A program made the position numbers and the translations under genes. This document shows, one piece after another, positions 7,540-14,840 of a stretch of DNA of 17,192 nucleotides (positions are counted from its first letter, which is position 1; the number at the start of each line of letters is the position of its first letter). The notes beneath the pieces are model-generated. The model searched no databases. It saw only the letters and a list, made by a program, of their open reading frames with translations, and was not told the origin of the DNA. Location of the stretch: NCBI RefSeq assembly GCF_049240685.1, contig NZ_JBMLSD010000422.1:1-17192 (forward strand). The letters run 5' to 3'. Source of the DNA: Flectobacillus sp049240685. Lineage in GTDB: Bacteria; Bacteroidota; Bacteroidia; Cytophagales; Spirosomataceae.

Positions 7540-9177
7540 ATGAAGAAAATACTATATAAAATTTTACAACTTGTTTGTACGCTTACAAGTATTACCTTGA
7601 TTGCTAGTTGCGAATCGGATATTTTGAACCAAGTACCCAAAGATTCATTGACTGGAGAAACTGTTTGGACCGATCCACAAGGGGCTACACAGTTTGTTAA
7701 TGCAATTTACGGGCAAATGCCTTCTGGCTTTGACCGTAATTACCAAGGTTGGGCCAAAGGGCTTTATTTGTTAGACGGTGTGACCGACGATGGCGACGTA
7801 GGTATGCCGTGGACGCACTCCAATGAACTACAGACGGGTAATTTTCTTCCTTCTGGTGTACCTTGGGGCGAAACTTGGGGCGATTATTATAGCTTGGTTC
7901 GTAAGGCCAATATGGCGCTCGAAAACTTGGGTAGCCTAAAAGACGAAGCATTGCGCAACCGCTTGATGGGTGAGGCGTATTTCTTGCGTGGATTTATTTA
8001 CCATGAATTGTTAAGATTGTACGGTATGCCTTCTACAGGAAGCGAGCCAACGGGGGTTCCGTTGATTAGCAAAAGCTTGACATTGAGTGATAATTTCCAG
8101 ATTCCTCGTGCCAAATACGACGAGGTAGTCGATTTTATCATTGCCGATTTAGACAAAGCGGCTTCTTTGCTGCCAAAAAAGGGAGCTATCGAAGCAGGTA
8201 GAGCTACTTCTGGAGCAGCTAATGCACTCAAAAGCCGTGTGTTATTGTATGCTAGCCGCTGGCAGGCGGCGGCGGATGCCGCCAATAAGGTAATCAATAC
8301 GGATTATACTTTATTTAACGACTACAGAACCTTGTTTTTAACCAAAAATAATAGTGAAATTATTTTTGCGAAAAAATTCCAAGCACCTGATAAAGTGCAT
8401 TTTGGAGTAAACAACGGCTTCGACGTAGTAAACTCTCCACCATCAATCAGAGGGGGTAGTGATGCTGGTTGGGGTGGAAACGTCCCTACACAAAACTTTG
8501 TGGATTCGTATGAAATGATTGACGGTAAATCACAGTCAACGTCTCCACTTTATAAGGCCTCTGAACCATGGGCAAACCTTGACCCTCGTTTTGAAGCTAC
8601 TGTTGTACATAATGGTTCTACTTTCCGTGGTCGTGTAATTGAATTATTTGCAGGTGGAGCCGATGTAACAGGCAGAGCCGAAGACACCAAAACGGGTTAT
8701 ATTCTACGCAAGTTCCATGAAGAGCAATATGTGCTTTATACAAAAAGTAGCGATCAAGACTGGATTTTTATTCGTTATGCTGAAGTTTTGTTAAACTATG
8801 CAGAAGCTAGAAATGAGGCTGCGGGTCCTGATGCATCTGTATACAGCGCAATCAACGCTATTCGTAAAAGAGCAGGTATGCCAGACTTAGAGGCGGGTCT
8901 TTCAAAAGACCAAATGCGTGCCAAAATCAGAAACGAACGTAGAATTGAATTGGCTTTCGAAGAACATCGTTTCTTCGATATTCGTCGTTGGAAAATTGCT
9001 GAAAGCTTATTGAATGGTCCATTGTACGGTATAAAAATGACTAAATCTGGCAATACTATCAATTATACACGTGTTGCTTTTGAAAATAGAAGTTTCCCTT
9101 CTAAGCTTTATGTATTACCTATCCCTCAAAATGAAGTAGATAAAAACCCAGCTGCCAAGCAAATTGCTGGCTGGTAA
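7540..9177 (+). CDS. SusD/RagB-family nutrient-binding lipoprotein
   Basis: A 545-aa surface lipoprotein that caps the SusC barrel and binds the ligand. The signal peptide ends in a lipobox, LIASC, with the lipidated cysteine at residue 24. The mature N-terminus is typical (DILNQVPKDSLTGETVWTDP). A TPR-like helical core includes LMGEAYFLRGFIYHELLRLYG and SRWQAAADAANKVI. The C-terminal signature is RNERRIELAFEEHRFFDIRR. Length and order are normal for the family. It follows susC by 11 bp in the same operon, and a 12-bp-stem terminator lies about 200 bp downstream. No substrate can be assigned from the sequence. Confidence 0.96.
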   Translation: MKKILYKILQLVCTLTSITLIASCESDILNQVPKDSLTGETVWTDPQGATQFVNAIYGQMPSGFDRNYQGWAKGLYLLDGVTDDGDVGMPWTHSNELQTGNFLPSGVPWGETWGDYYSLVRKANMALENLGSLKDEALRNRLMGEAYFLRGFIYHELLRLYGMPSTGSEPTGVPLISKSLTLSDNFQIPRAKYDEVVDFIIADLDKAASLLPKKGAIEAGRATSGAANALKSRVLLYASRWQAAADAANKVINTDYTLFNDYRTLFLTKNNSEIIFAKKFQAPDKVHFGVNNGFDVVNSPPSIRGGSDAGWGGNVPTQNFVDSYEMIDGKSQSTSPLYKASEPWANLDPRFEATVVHNGSTFRGRVIELFAGGADVTGRAEDTKTGYILRKFHEEQYVLYTKSSDQDWIFIRYAEVLLNYAEARNEAAGPDASVYSAINAIRKRAGMPDLEAGLSKDQMRAKIRNERRIELAFEEHRFFDIRRWKIAESLLNGPLYGIKMTKSGNTINYTRVAFENRSFPSKLYVLPIPQNEVDKNPAAKQIAGW

Positions 9178-9290
9178 TTGAGTTTGAAGGTTGAATTATG
9201 AATGAAGAATTTGAAGTACAATGTATTGATAATTAAATCTTTATGTTCATGGTTCAGCGGTAATGCTCAAGTATGTATCTTATTCACTAC

Positions 9291-9333
9291 AGGCTATAAG
9301 CATAAGGCTGTGCTTGCCAAATGCTTATAGCTT
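9291..9333. repeat. Hairpin repeat related to the GGCA family
   Basis: GCTATAAGCAT (9293-9303) pairs perfectly with ATGCTTATAGC (9321-9331), and the stem extends one or two pairs outward. On the minus strand it reads AAGCTATAAGCATTTGGCAA, which resembles the repeat units at 921-940 and 978-1010. It lies in the 401-bp susD/lipoprotein spacer (9178-9578), which otherwise holds a GAAT-rich stretch near 9187, the terminator at 9383 and no recognisable gene. Confidence 0.6.
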
Positions 9334-9382
9334 ACAGTCTGAAGCGTAACAATTGTTAAGATTAGGAAAATCATTGGAATCC

Positions 9383-9423
9383 AATTTATCGGGCGAAACT
9401 TTTGCCCGATAAATTTTATTTTT
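9383..9423 (+). terminator. Strong terminator of the susCD operon
   Basis: AATTTATCGGGC (9383-9394) and GCCCGATAAATT (9404-9415) form a perfect 12-bp stem that can extend into the loop (GAAA/TTTT). A T-rich tail (TTATTTTT, 9416-9423) follows. It separates the susCD operon from the large lipoprotein gene at 9579. Confidence 0.85.
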
Positions 9424-9578
9424 GAGAGTTTTTGCCAAAGGTTTTTAGTGCGCTCTTCTTTTCGAGAAAAATGCTAGGTAGTTTTACAATAAGAATTACT
9501 TTAAATGAGTAGACAATTCCTCTAAAATCTTTTTTTGGGATTTGATATCATAAATCAAATAATCTCCTTTACAATCTC

Positions 9579-12500
9579 ATGTACAAATATTTCCCTCTAT
9601 TACTGTTGCCGTTTTGTATAGCTTGCTCTTCCGACTCCAAACAAACTCTCTTTCAGGCCGTGGATGCCAAGGTATCGGGTGTTTCTTTTGTCAACAACGT
9701 AGTTGAGGATGCCCAAAACAATGTACTCGAATATCAATATTTCTATAATGGAGGTGGTGTTGCGATTGGTGATGTCAATGGCGATGGTTTGTCGGATATT
9801 TATTTTACTGGAAATATGGTTGAAAATAAACTATATCTCAATAAGGGCAAATCAGATAAGGCTTCTTTTCATTTTGAAGATATTACCGACAAAGCAGGTG
9901 TAAAAGGTCGTCAACGCTGGAAAACGGGTGTCTCTATGGCCGATGTCAACGCCGATGGTAAACTCGATATCTATGTATGTTACTCAGGAACTGGAACCGA
10001 CGACGACCGCCGCAATGAGTTGTATATCAATCAAGGAAATCAAAATGGAATTCCTGTTTTTAAAGAATCTGCCAAAGAATATGGCCTTGATGCACCAGGA
10101 ACTTACACAACCCAAGTCGCTTTTTTTGATATGGACAACGATGGCGATTTGGATATGTTTATGGTCAATCATGCCGATATGTTCTTCAACTCTGTCTTTA
10201 ATACTCAAAAACTGAGAAATACACGACACAATAAATACGGTAATAGACTTTATCGCAACGATGAAGGATATTTTCAGGATGTAAGCCAGGAGGCTGGAAT
10301 TGATGGCAGTGGACTCAACTTCGGCTTGAGTGTTGCAATGGGTGATGTCAACAACGATGGCTGGTGCGATTTGTATGTGACCAATGATTATGATGAGCAA
10401 GATTTTTTATATATCAATCAAAAAAACGGTCATTTTAAAGAAGTTACTGAAGAAAGCTTTGGGCATCTTTCAAAGTTTTCGATGGGCTCTAATATTGTAG
10501 ATTTGAACAATGACCTTCGCAGCGATTTAATAACGCTCGATATGTTGCCCGAATCTAACGAACGACAAAAATTGCTGAAAGGACCTGACGAATATGATCG
10601 ATATCAGTTGTTGCTCGAAAGTGGATTTCATCATCAAAATATGCGCAATATGTTGCATATCAATCAGGGAAATACAGCAAGTGGTATACCTGTATTTAGC
10701 GAAGTTGGCCAGTTGGCAGGCGTTTCAAATACCGATTGGAGCTGGTGTCCGTTGGCTGGTGATTTTGATAATGATGGTCGTAAAGATTTGTATATTACCA
10801 ATGGTTATCTAAGAGATTTTACCAATCTCGACTTCTTGAAGTTTACTTATGAAGAAGAAAACCAAAAAGCACAAGCCTCGGGTCAAAAAATTAATACTTG
10901 GCAACTGATTCAACAAATGTCGCAAACGCTAGTCAGTAATTATGGTTTCTCGAATCAGGGAGAGGGTCAGGATATTGCTTTCAAAAATGTTACCGAATCT
11001 TGGGGGCTTTCTACTCCTTCGATTAGTACGGGTGCTGCTTATGCTGACTTGGATAACGATGGAGACTTAGATTTGGTGATAAACAATTCTAATCAACCTG
11101 CCTTGATATACGAAAATCGAGAACAGCAACAGGTATCAAGCCATTATTTGAGGGTTCAATTGTCTCAAAGTCAGAAAAATACCTATGGTGTGGGTGCCAA
11201 AATTGTGGTGCATACTGCTTCGGGAGTACAAACGCAAACGCTTTTTCCTGCACAAGGTTTTCAGAGTTGTACCGAGCCAATTGTTCATTTTGGTTTAGGA
11301 AAAGATTCATTGGTTTCGGCACTCGAAGTATACTGGACTGACGGAAAAGTAACCAAAATGTCTTCCATTAAGGCTAATCAGCTTTTAAAAGTCAATAACC
11401 ACCAAGCTGTTGAGGGTGTATTTTCTTTACCTGAAACTCCAGCCATGTTTGTTGATTTTACTGAAAAATCTGGATTGAATTATATCCATCAGAATATTCC
11501 TCAAGTTGATTTCAAACAACAAATTTTACTACCTTATCAACTTTCCAAGCTCGGGCCATTTTTGGCTAGCGGCGATGTAAACGCAGACGGGCTTGAGGAT
11601 GTAATCGTAGGAGGAAATTATTTAAAGCCTGCGGTTTTGTATGTTCAACAAAAAAATCAAACTTTTAAGGCCTCAAATGCTCAACCTTGGAATACCCTTG
11701 GATTATACTCGGATATGGGATTGTGTCTGTTTGATGCCGATGGCGACAAAGATTTAGATTTATTTATTGTAAGAGGAAATACCAACCAACCATCGCATGC
11801 TTCAGATTATCAAGATGTTATGTTTGTTAATGATGGCAAAGGCAATTTTACACTTGCGCCCAATGCACTGCCTGATTTAACAAGCAATGGAAGTTGTGTG
11901 GCGGCAGCTGACTATGACAAGGATGGCGACTTAGATTTGTTTGTGGGTGGTCGCTCTATGCCAGGAAGTTATCCCGAAGCAGATTTTTCGTATTTGCTCA
12001 AAAATCAAAGTGCCAATGGGCAGATAAAATTTGCGTATGCCTCCGAGCAAAAAGAAGTAACACTGCGCCAGCCTGGGCTTGTTAACACGGCAGTTTGGAG
12101 CGACATAAACAAAGATGGATGGATGGATTTGATTGTAGCTGGTGAGTTTATGCCTGTTACCATTTTCGAAAATCATAATGGACAGTTACAAAATACCACA
12201 GCCCAATATGGGTTAGAAAATTCGCAAGGTATGTGGCAAAAAATTGTGCTGGATGATATCGATAATGATGGAGATGTAGACATTCTCGCAGGAAACTTGG
12301 GGCTCAATACGCAGTTTAGGGCTTCTCAAAAAGAGAATATGACCTTGACCTATGGAGATTTTGACCAAAACGGAACGATAGAACCTGTGATTAGTTATTT
12401 TATTGAAGGTAAAAGCTATCCTATGGCAACTTTAGACGAATTTTCATACCAAATGCCAAGTATCAAAAAGAAATTCTTGAAATATAAAGATTATTCACTA

Positions 12501-12926
12501 GCAACACTCAATGAAATACTGACTGATGAGCAACGAAAGAATAGTAAGGAGCTCAAGGTTCAAGAGTTAAACACAACACTTTTTGTCAATAATCAAGGGA
12601 AATTTACGGCTCATAGTCTTCCTATTGCAGCCCAAAACTCTTGGATTTCGGGTATTGTCGTTCAAGATTTTAATAAAGATGGCAAAAAAGATGTGCTATT
12701 GGCTGGAAACTTTTATCCTTGGAAAATCCAACTAGGAAAGAGCGATGCCAATAAAGGAGTACTATTGCTCGGAAATGGAAAAGGTACTTTTACAACCTTA
12801 CCAAATAGCCAATCAAAACTTTTGTTAGAAGGAGATATTCGTGGGCTTTATCCGATTAGATTGGGTTCTTCATCAGCCTTTTTGATGCCTAAAAATGCGG
12901 ATAAATTAGGCGTTCTAAAATATTGA
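9579..12926 (+). CDS. CRTAC1-type FG-GAP/VCBS repeat lipoprotein with ASPIC/UnbV domain
   Basis: A 1115-aa predicted lipoprotein; the signal peptide ends FCIAC, with the lipidated cysteine at residue 16. About 14 Asp-rich Ca2+-binding-type loops sit in beta-propeller-like blades. Block one: DVNGDG 65-70, DVNADG 122-127, DMDNDGD 184-190, DVNNDG 256-261, a degenerate DLNNDL 308-313, DFDNDG 395-400 and DLDNDGD 490-496. The ASPIC/UnbV domain is at about 535-602 (GVGAKIVVHTASGVQTQTLF). Block two: 666-671, 719-725, 779-785, 842-847, 893-899, 927-932 and 1030-1035. Such proteins are usually surface-exposed and associated with SusCD loci, but their biochemical role is unknown. A terminator separates it from susD, so it has its own promoter or is read through. 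Two blocks of seven loops suggest two propellers. Confidence 0.93.
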   Translation: MYKYFPLLLLPFCIACSSDSKQTLFQAVDAKVSGVSFVNNVVEDAQNNVLEYQYFYNGGGVAIGDVNGDGLSDIYFTGNMVENKLYLNKGKSDKASFHFEDITDKAGVKGRQRWKTGVSMADVNADGKLDIYVCYSGTGTDDDRRNELYINQGNQNGIPVFKESAKEYGLDAPGTYTTQVAFFDMDNDGDLDMFMVNHADMFFNSVFNTQKLRNTRHNKYGNRLYRNDEGYFQDVSQEAGIDGSGLNFGLSVAMGDVNNDGWCDLYVTNDYDEQDFLYINQKNGHFKEVTEESFGHLSKFSMGSNIVDLNNDLRSDLITLDMLPESNERQKLLKGPDEYDRYQLLLESGFHHQNMRNMLHINQGNTASGIPVFSEVGQLAGVSNTDWSWCPLAGDFDNDGRKDLYITNGYLRDFTNLDFLKFTYEEENQKAQASGQKINTWQLIQQMSQTLVSNYGFSNQGEGQDIAFKNVTESWGLSTPSISTGAAYADLDNDGDLDLVINNSNQPALIYENREQQQVSSHYLRVQLSQSQKNTYGVGAKIVVHTASGVQTQTLFPAQGFQSCTEPIVHFGLGKDSLVSALEVYWTDGKVTKMSSIKANQLLKVNNHQAVEGVFSLPETPAMFVDFTEKSGLNYIHQNIPQVDFKQQILLPYQLSKLGPFLASGDVNADGLEDVIVGGNYLKPAVLYVQQKNQTFKASNAQPWNTLGLYSDMGLCLFDADGDKDLDLFIVRGNTNQPSHASDYQDVMFVNDGKGNFTLAPNALPDLTSNGSCVAAADYDKDGDLDLFVGGRSMPGSYPEADFSYLLKNQSANGQIKFAYASEQKEVTLRQPGLVNTAVWSDINKDGWMDLIVAGEFMPVTIFENHNGQLQNTTAQYGLENSQGMWQKIVLDDIDNDGDVDILAGNLGLNTQFRASQKENMTLTYGDFDQNGTIEPVISYFIEGKSYPMATLDEFSYQMPSIKKKFLKYKDYSLATLNEILTDEQRKNSKELKVQELNTTLFVNNQGKFTAHSLPIAAQNSWISGIVVQDFNKDGKKDVLLAGNFYPWKIQLGKSDANKGVLLLGNGKGTFTTLPNSQSKLLLEGDIRGLYPIRLGSSSAFLMPKNADKLGVLKY

Positions 12927-12942
12927 CGAATTGTGTACTCAA

Positions 12943-12985
12943 GCTTTACGTGTTTCTTGTATGCGCTAAAAGAAGCACGTAAAGC
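12943..12985. terminator. Long hairpin between convergent genes (possible terminator without U-tract)
   Basis: GCTTTACGTGTTTCTT (12943-12958) pairs with AAGAAGCACGTAAAGC (12970-12985), 16 bp with one G-T wobble and an 11-nt loop. It begins 16 bp after the stop of the large lipoprotein gene, in the spacer shared with the convergent fur gene. No T-run follows on either strand, so it may be a processing or stability hairpin rather than a classical terminator. Confidence 0.55.
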
Positions 12986-13047
12986 CAAGTTATGTGAATG
13001 GTATGTTGAGAAAATTATTGGAAAAATATTATGTTCAATTACCACCT

Positions 13048-13530
13048 TTATTCATCAATGACAGTATGTAAATTCCTACATTCTTCACGATTGCACTCAC
13101 CATATAATGTAAGCGAATGACCTGTGACAGTTGCACCAAAATGCTCTTCAACGGTGGTTTGGATATATTGTATACGCGGATCACAAAACTCAAAAATTTG
13201 ATTACATCGTATACAAATTAAATGACAATGTTGTTTTCTACCCAATGCTCTCTCGTAACGTGCGGCTTGTCCTTTGCCAAATTGATGCTTGAGGACTAAT
13301 CCAACTTCTTCAAAAAACACCAAGTTGTTATAAACGGTAGCCATACTTACTTGGAAATTGTTTTGAATGAGATGTAAATAAAATTCTTCTGCCATAAAAT
13401 GGTCATGGAATTTGTATAACTCTTCCAATAACTTATATCGCTCGGTAGATTTCCGAAAATTTCTTCTTATTACTTCTGTATCCAGATGCCGTTTTGCCTT
13501 TATAAATTCCTCTCTGGTTGTCGAATCCAT
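13048..13530 (-). CDS. Fur-family metalloregulator
   Basis: A 160-aa cytoplasmic repressor of the Fur superfamily. The winged helix is at about 30-85 (HDHFMAEEFYLHL, then VSMATVYNNLVFFEEVGLV). The dimerisation and metal part has HCHLICIRC at 101-109, with CxxC Cys106/Cys109, and a second pair, Cys146 and Cys151 (GECNREEC), giving a structural zinc site. The position matching the peroxide-determining Asp of PerR is Glu here (IFEF, residue 114), as is the RYE residue 93, so it looks more like a metal sensor than a peroxide sensor. The true metal is not determinable. An in-frame TTG at 13548 would add six residues, but the ATG at 13530 is preferred. It is divergent from the CPYC flavoprotein and probably regulates it and itself. 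Confidence 0.92.
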   Translation of the reverse strand: MDSTTREEFIKAKRHLDTEVIRRNFRKSTERYKLLEELYKFHDHFMAEEFYLHLIQNNFQVSMATVYNNLVFFEEVGLVLKHQFGKGQAARYERALGRKQHCHLICIRCNQIFEFCDPRIQYIQTTVEEHFGATVTGHSLTLYGECNREECRNLHTVIDE

Positions 13531-13562
13531 CCTGTTTTTAGTCAACAAAGTGTAATTGGTAT

Positions 13563-13605
13563 CAAAAAATGCTAGAGCTATTCGTTTGTGTAGCCATAGC
13601 TCTAG
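13563..13605 (-). terminator. Intrinsic terminator in the fur leader (attenuator or end of a small RNA)
   Basis: Read on the minus strand, CTAGAGCTAT (13605-13596) pairs perfectly with ATAGCTCTAG (13581-13572) around a 14-nt loop. CATTTTTTG follows directly (13571-13563). It sits only 33 bp upstream of the fur ATG, pointing the same way, so it would stop transcription coming from the fur promoter region before the gene. Confidence 0.65.
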
Positions 13606-13640
13606 ATTTCTGAATTCACCGATTAATTATCCTCCCAACA

Positions 13641-13668
13641 TAATACCTCTCTGCGTATTAGATGAGAG
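13641..13668 (-). promoter_or_regulatory. Alternative stems in the fur leader
   Basis: TAATAC (13641-13646) pairs with GTATTA (13655-13660). The loop of that stem contains CTCTC (13647-13651), which can instead pair with GAGAG (13664-13668). The two pairings are mutually exclusive or would form a pseudoknot, as expected of a regulated leader. Just downstream on the minus strand, a tiny frame reads Met-Leu-Gly-Gly-stop (ATGTTGGGAGGATAA), possibly a leader peptide. No known riboswitch class was recognised. Confidence 0.3.
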
Positions 13669-13688
13669 CCTATCCTGTAATGTTCATG

Positions 13689-13709
13689 AGTAATTACTGA
13701 ACAAATATA
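13689..13709 (-). promoter_or_regulatory. Candidate fur promoter -7 element and overlapping palindrome
   Basis: On the minus strand, TATATTTG (13709-13702) matches the Bacteroidota -7 consensus TAnnTTTG. The perfect palindrome AGTAATTACT (13689-13698) lies a few bases downstream, about where transcription would start, which suits a repressor site. No TTG -33 element was found at the usual spacing, so the promoter call is tentative. Confidence 0.35.
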
Positions 13710-13762
13710 CTTTCTTATTTTTAATTAATCTAAATAAAATTTAAAAAAGTGTGAATTTTATT

Positions 13763-13783
13763 TATTGCAACATTGTTGCAATA
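13763..13783. promoter_or_regulatory. Perfect 21-bp palindrome, likely Fur-family operator
   Basis: The half-site TATTGCAACA (13763-13772), a single centre T (13773) and the exact reverse complement TGTTGCAATA (13774-13783) make a 10-1-10 palindrome. Its size and symmetry fit Fur-superfamily operators, which are usually 9-1-9 or 7-1-7. It lies 25 bp before the flavoprotein start and in the shared region with the divergent fur gene. The binding factor is inferred, not shown. Confidence 0.6.
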
Positions 13784-13808
13784 TTGAATCAGATAAATAA
13801 ATTAGCAA

Positions 13809-14711
13809 ATGACAAAAGATAACTACGAAGTAATTATAGTAGGCGGAAGCTACGCAGGATTATCGGCTGCAATGGCATTAGGGCGTGCTTTGCGCAAAGT
13901 TTTAGTAATTGACAATGGGATGCCATGTAATAGATATACTCCTCATTCTCATAATTTTATCACGCAAGACGGCGAAACACCTTATGATATTTTTCAAAAA
14001 GCAAAATCACAAGTATTGGCATATCCAACTGTAGCTTTTCGAGAAAATACGGTATTGAAAGTATTAAAAACAGAGGAAATATTTGAAGTCAAAACCTCAG
14101 ATGATTCTTTTTTTGCGAAGAAAATCATTCTTGCTACAGGCATTAAAGACATTTTTCCTGACATCAAGGGTTTTGAAGATTGTTGGGGTAAAAGTATTTT
14201 GCATTGCCCATATTGTCACGGGTACGAAGTCAGAAATCAACAAATTGCAGTCGTTGGAAATGGCGAGATAGGATATGATTTTGCCAAATTGATTTATCAG
14301 TGGTCAACCAATATTGTTTTGTTGACTGACGGAAAAAGTACCCTTTCAGAAGAGCAAACAAACAAGTTGATAGCTAAGGGTATTCGTGTGATTGAGAACA
14401 AGATAGAAGAGTACTGTCATTCAAATGGACAAGTAACGTATGTGAAATTAAGTGGAAAAATGGAGTTCGTTGTCGATGCAGTTTTTGCTCGAATACCTTT
14501 TCAACAGTCCACAATTTTTGCTCAGGACTTAGGTTGTAACATGCTTCCATCGGGTTATATTCAAGTAGATGAAATGCAAAGAACCTCCGTTAAAGGAGTA
14601 TATGCTGTCGGTGATAGTACTAGTATGATGCGCTCTGTTTCGGTAGCGGTGGCAACAGGGACAAAAGCAGGAGCCATGATAAATAAAGAACTGATAGAAG
14701 CAGAGTTCTAG
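13809..14711 (+). CDS. Thioredoxin-reductase-like FAD/NAD(P) oxidoreductase (CPYC dithiol type)
   Basis: A 300-aa cytoplasmic flavoprotein of the low-molecular-weight thioredoxin reductase fold. The FAD dinucleotide motif is VIIVGGSYAGLSAA (8-21). A redox dithiol, CPYCHGYE, is at 133-140 (Cys133/Cys136), and a second nucleotide motif, VVGNGEIGYDF, at 148-158, suits NAD(P)H. The FAD-closing motif GVYAVGDST is at 263-271. Classical thioredoxin reductases have CATC or CAxC; CPYC/CPFC is typical of a sister group that includes disulfide-forming enzymes such as GliT and HlmI, so the substrate is uncertain. No basic NADPH-discriminating HRRxxxR-type motif is evident near 171-180. It is divergent from fur, has the 21-bp palindrome just upstream and a terminator downstream, suggesting metal- or redox-linked control of a single gene. 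Confidence 0.9.
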   Translation: MTKDNYEVIIVGGSYAGLSAAMALGRALRKVLVIDNGMPCNRYTPHSHNFITQDGETPYDIFQKAKSQVLAYPTVAFRENTVLKVLKTEEIFEVKTSDDSFFAKKIILATGIKDIFPDIKGFEDCWGKSILHCPYCHGYEVRNQQIAVVGNGEIGYDFAKLIYQWSTNIVLLTDGKSTLSEEQTNKLIAKGIRVIENKIEEYCHSNGQVTYVKLSGKMEFVVDAVFARIPFQQSTIFAQDLGCNMLPSGYIQVDEMQRTSVKGVYAVGDSTSMMRSVSVAVATGTKAGAMINKELIEAEF

Positions 14712-14754
14712 AAATTGACTTCTTGATGTACGAGTTTGAAATGCGTGATTGAGG

Positions 14755-14794
14755 GCTAGGTAAATCTAGGATATTTGATATTTACCTAGCTTTT
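14755..14794 (+). terminator. Terminator of the flavoprotein gene
   Basis: GCTAGGTAAAT (14755-14765) pairs perfectly over 11 bp with ATTTACCTAGC (14780-14790), followed by TTTT (14791-14794) and further AT-rich sequence. It separates the flavoprotein from the TlpA-like gene, so the two are probably not cotranscribed. Confidence 0.8.
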
Positions 14795-14840
14795 AATATG
14801 ATTTTTCCTTATTTTAGAAAAAACAAAATACATCTTCACT

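Noticed and set aside
9984..10400. 138-codon frame on the minus strand inside the large lipoprotein gene
   Set aside because: It is antisense to a well-supported repeat protein, shows no domain or signal, and is explained by the repetitive Asp-rich codons on the other strand.
13048..13530. PerR peroxide regulator
   Set aside because: Fur fold is clear, but Glu at the peroxide-determining position and no visible PerR-type box (TTATAATnATTATAA) argue against a firm PerR name.
13531..13697. Known riboswitch (TPP, cobalamin, Mn yybP-ykoY) in the fur leader
   Set aside because: None of the conserved core motifs of these classes was visible, so only a generic structured leader is claimed.
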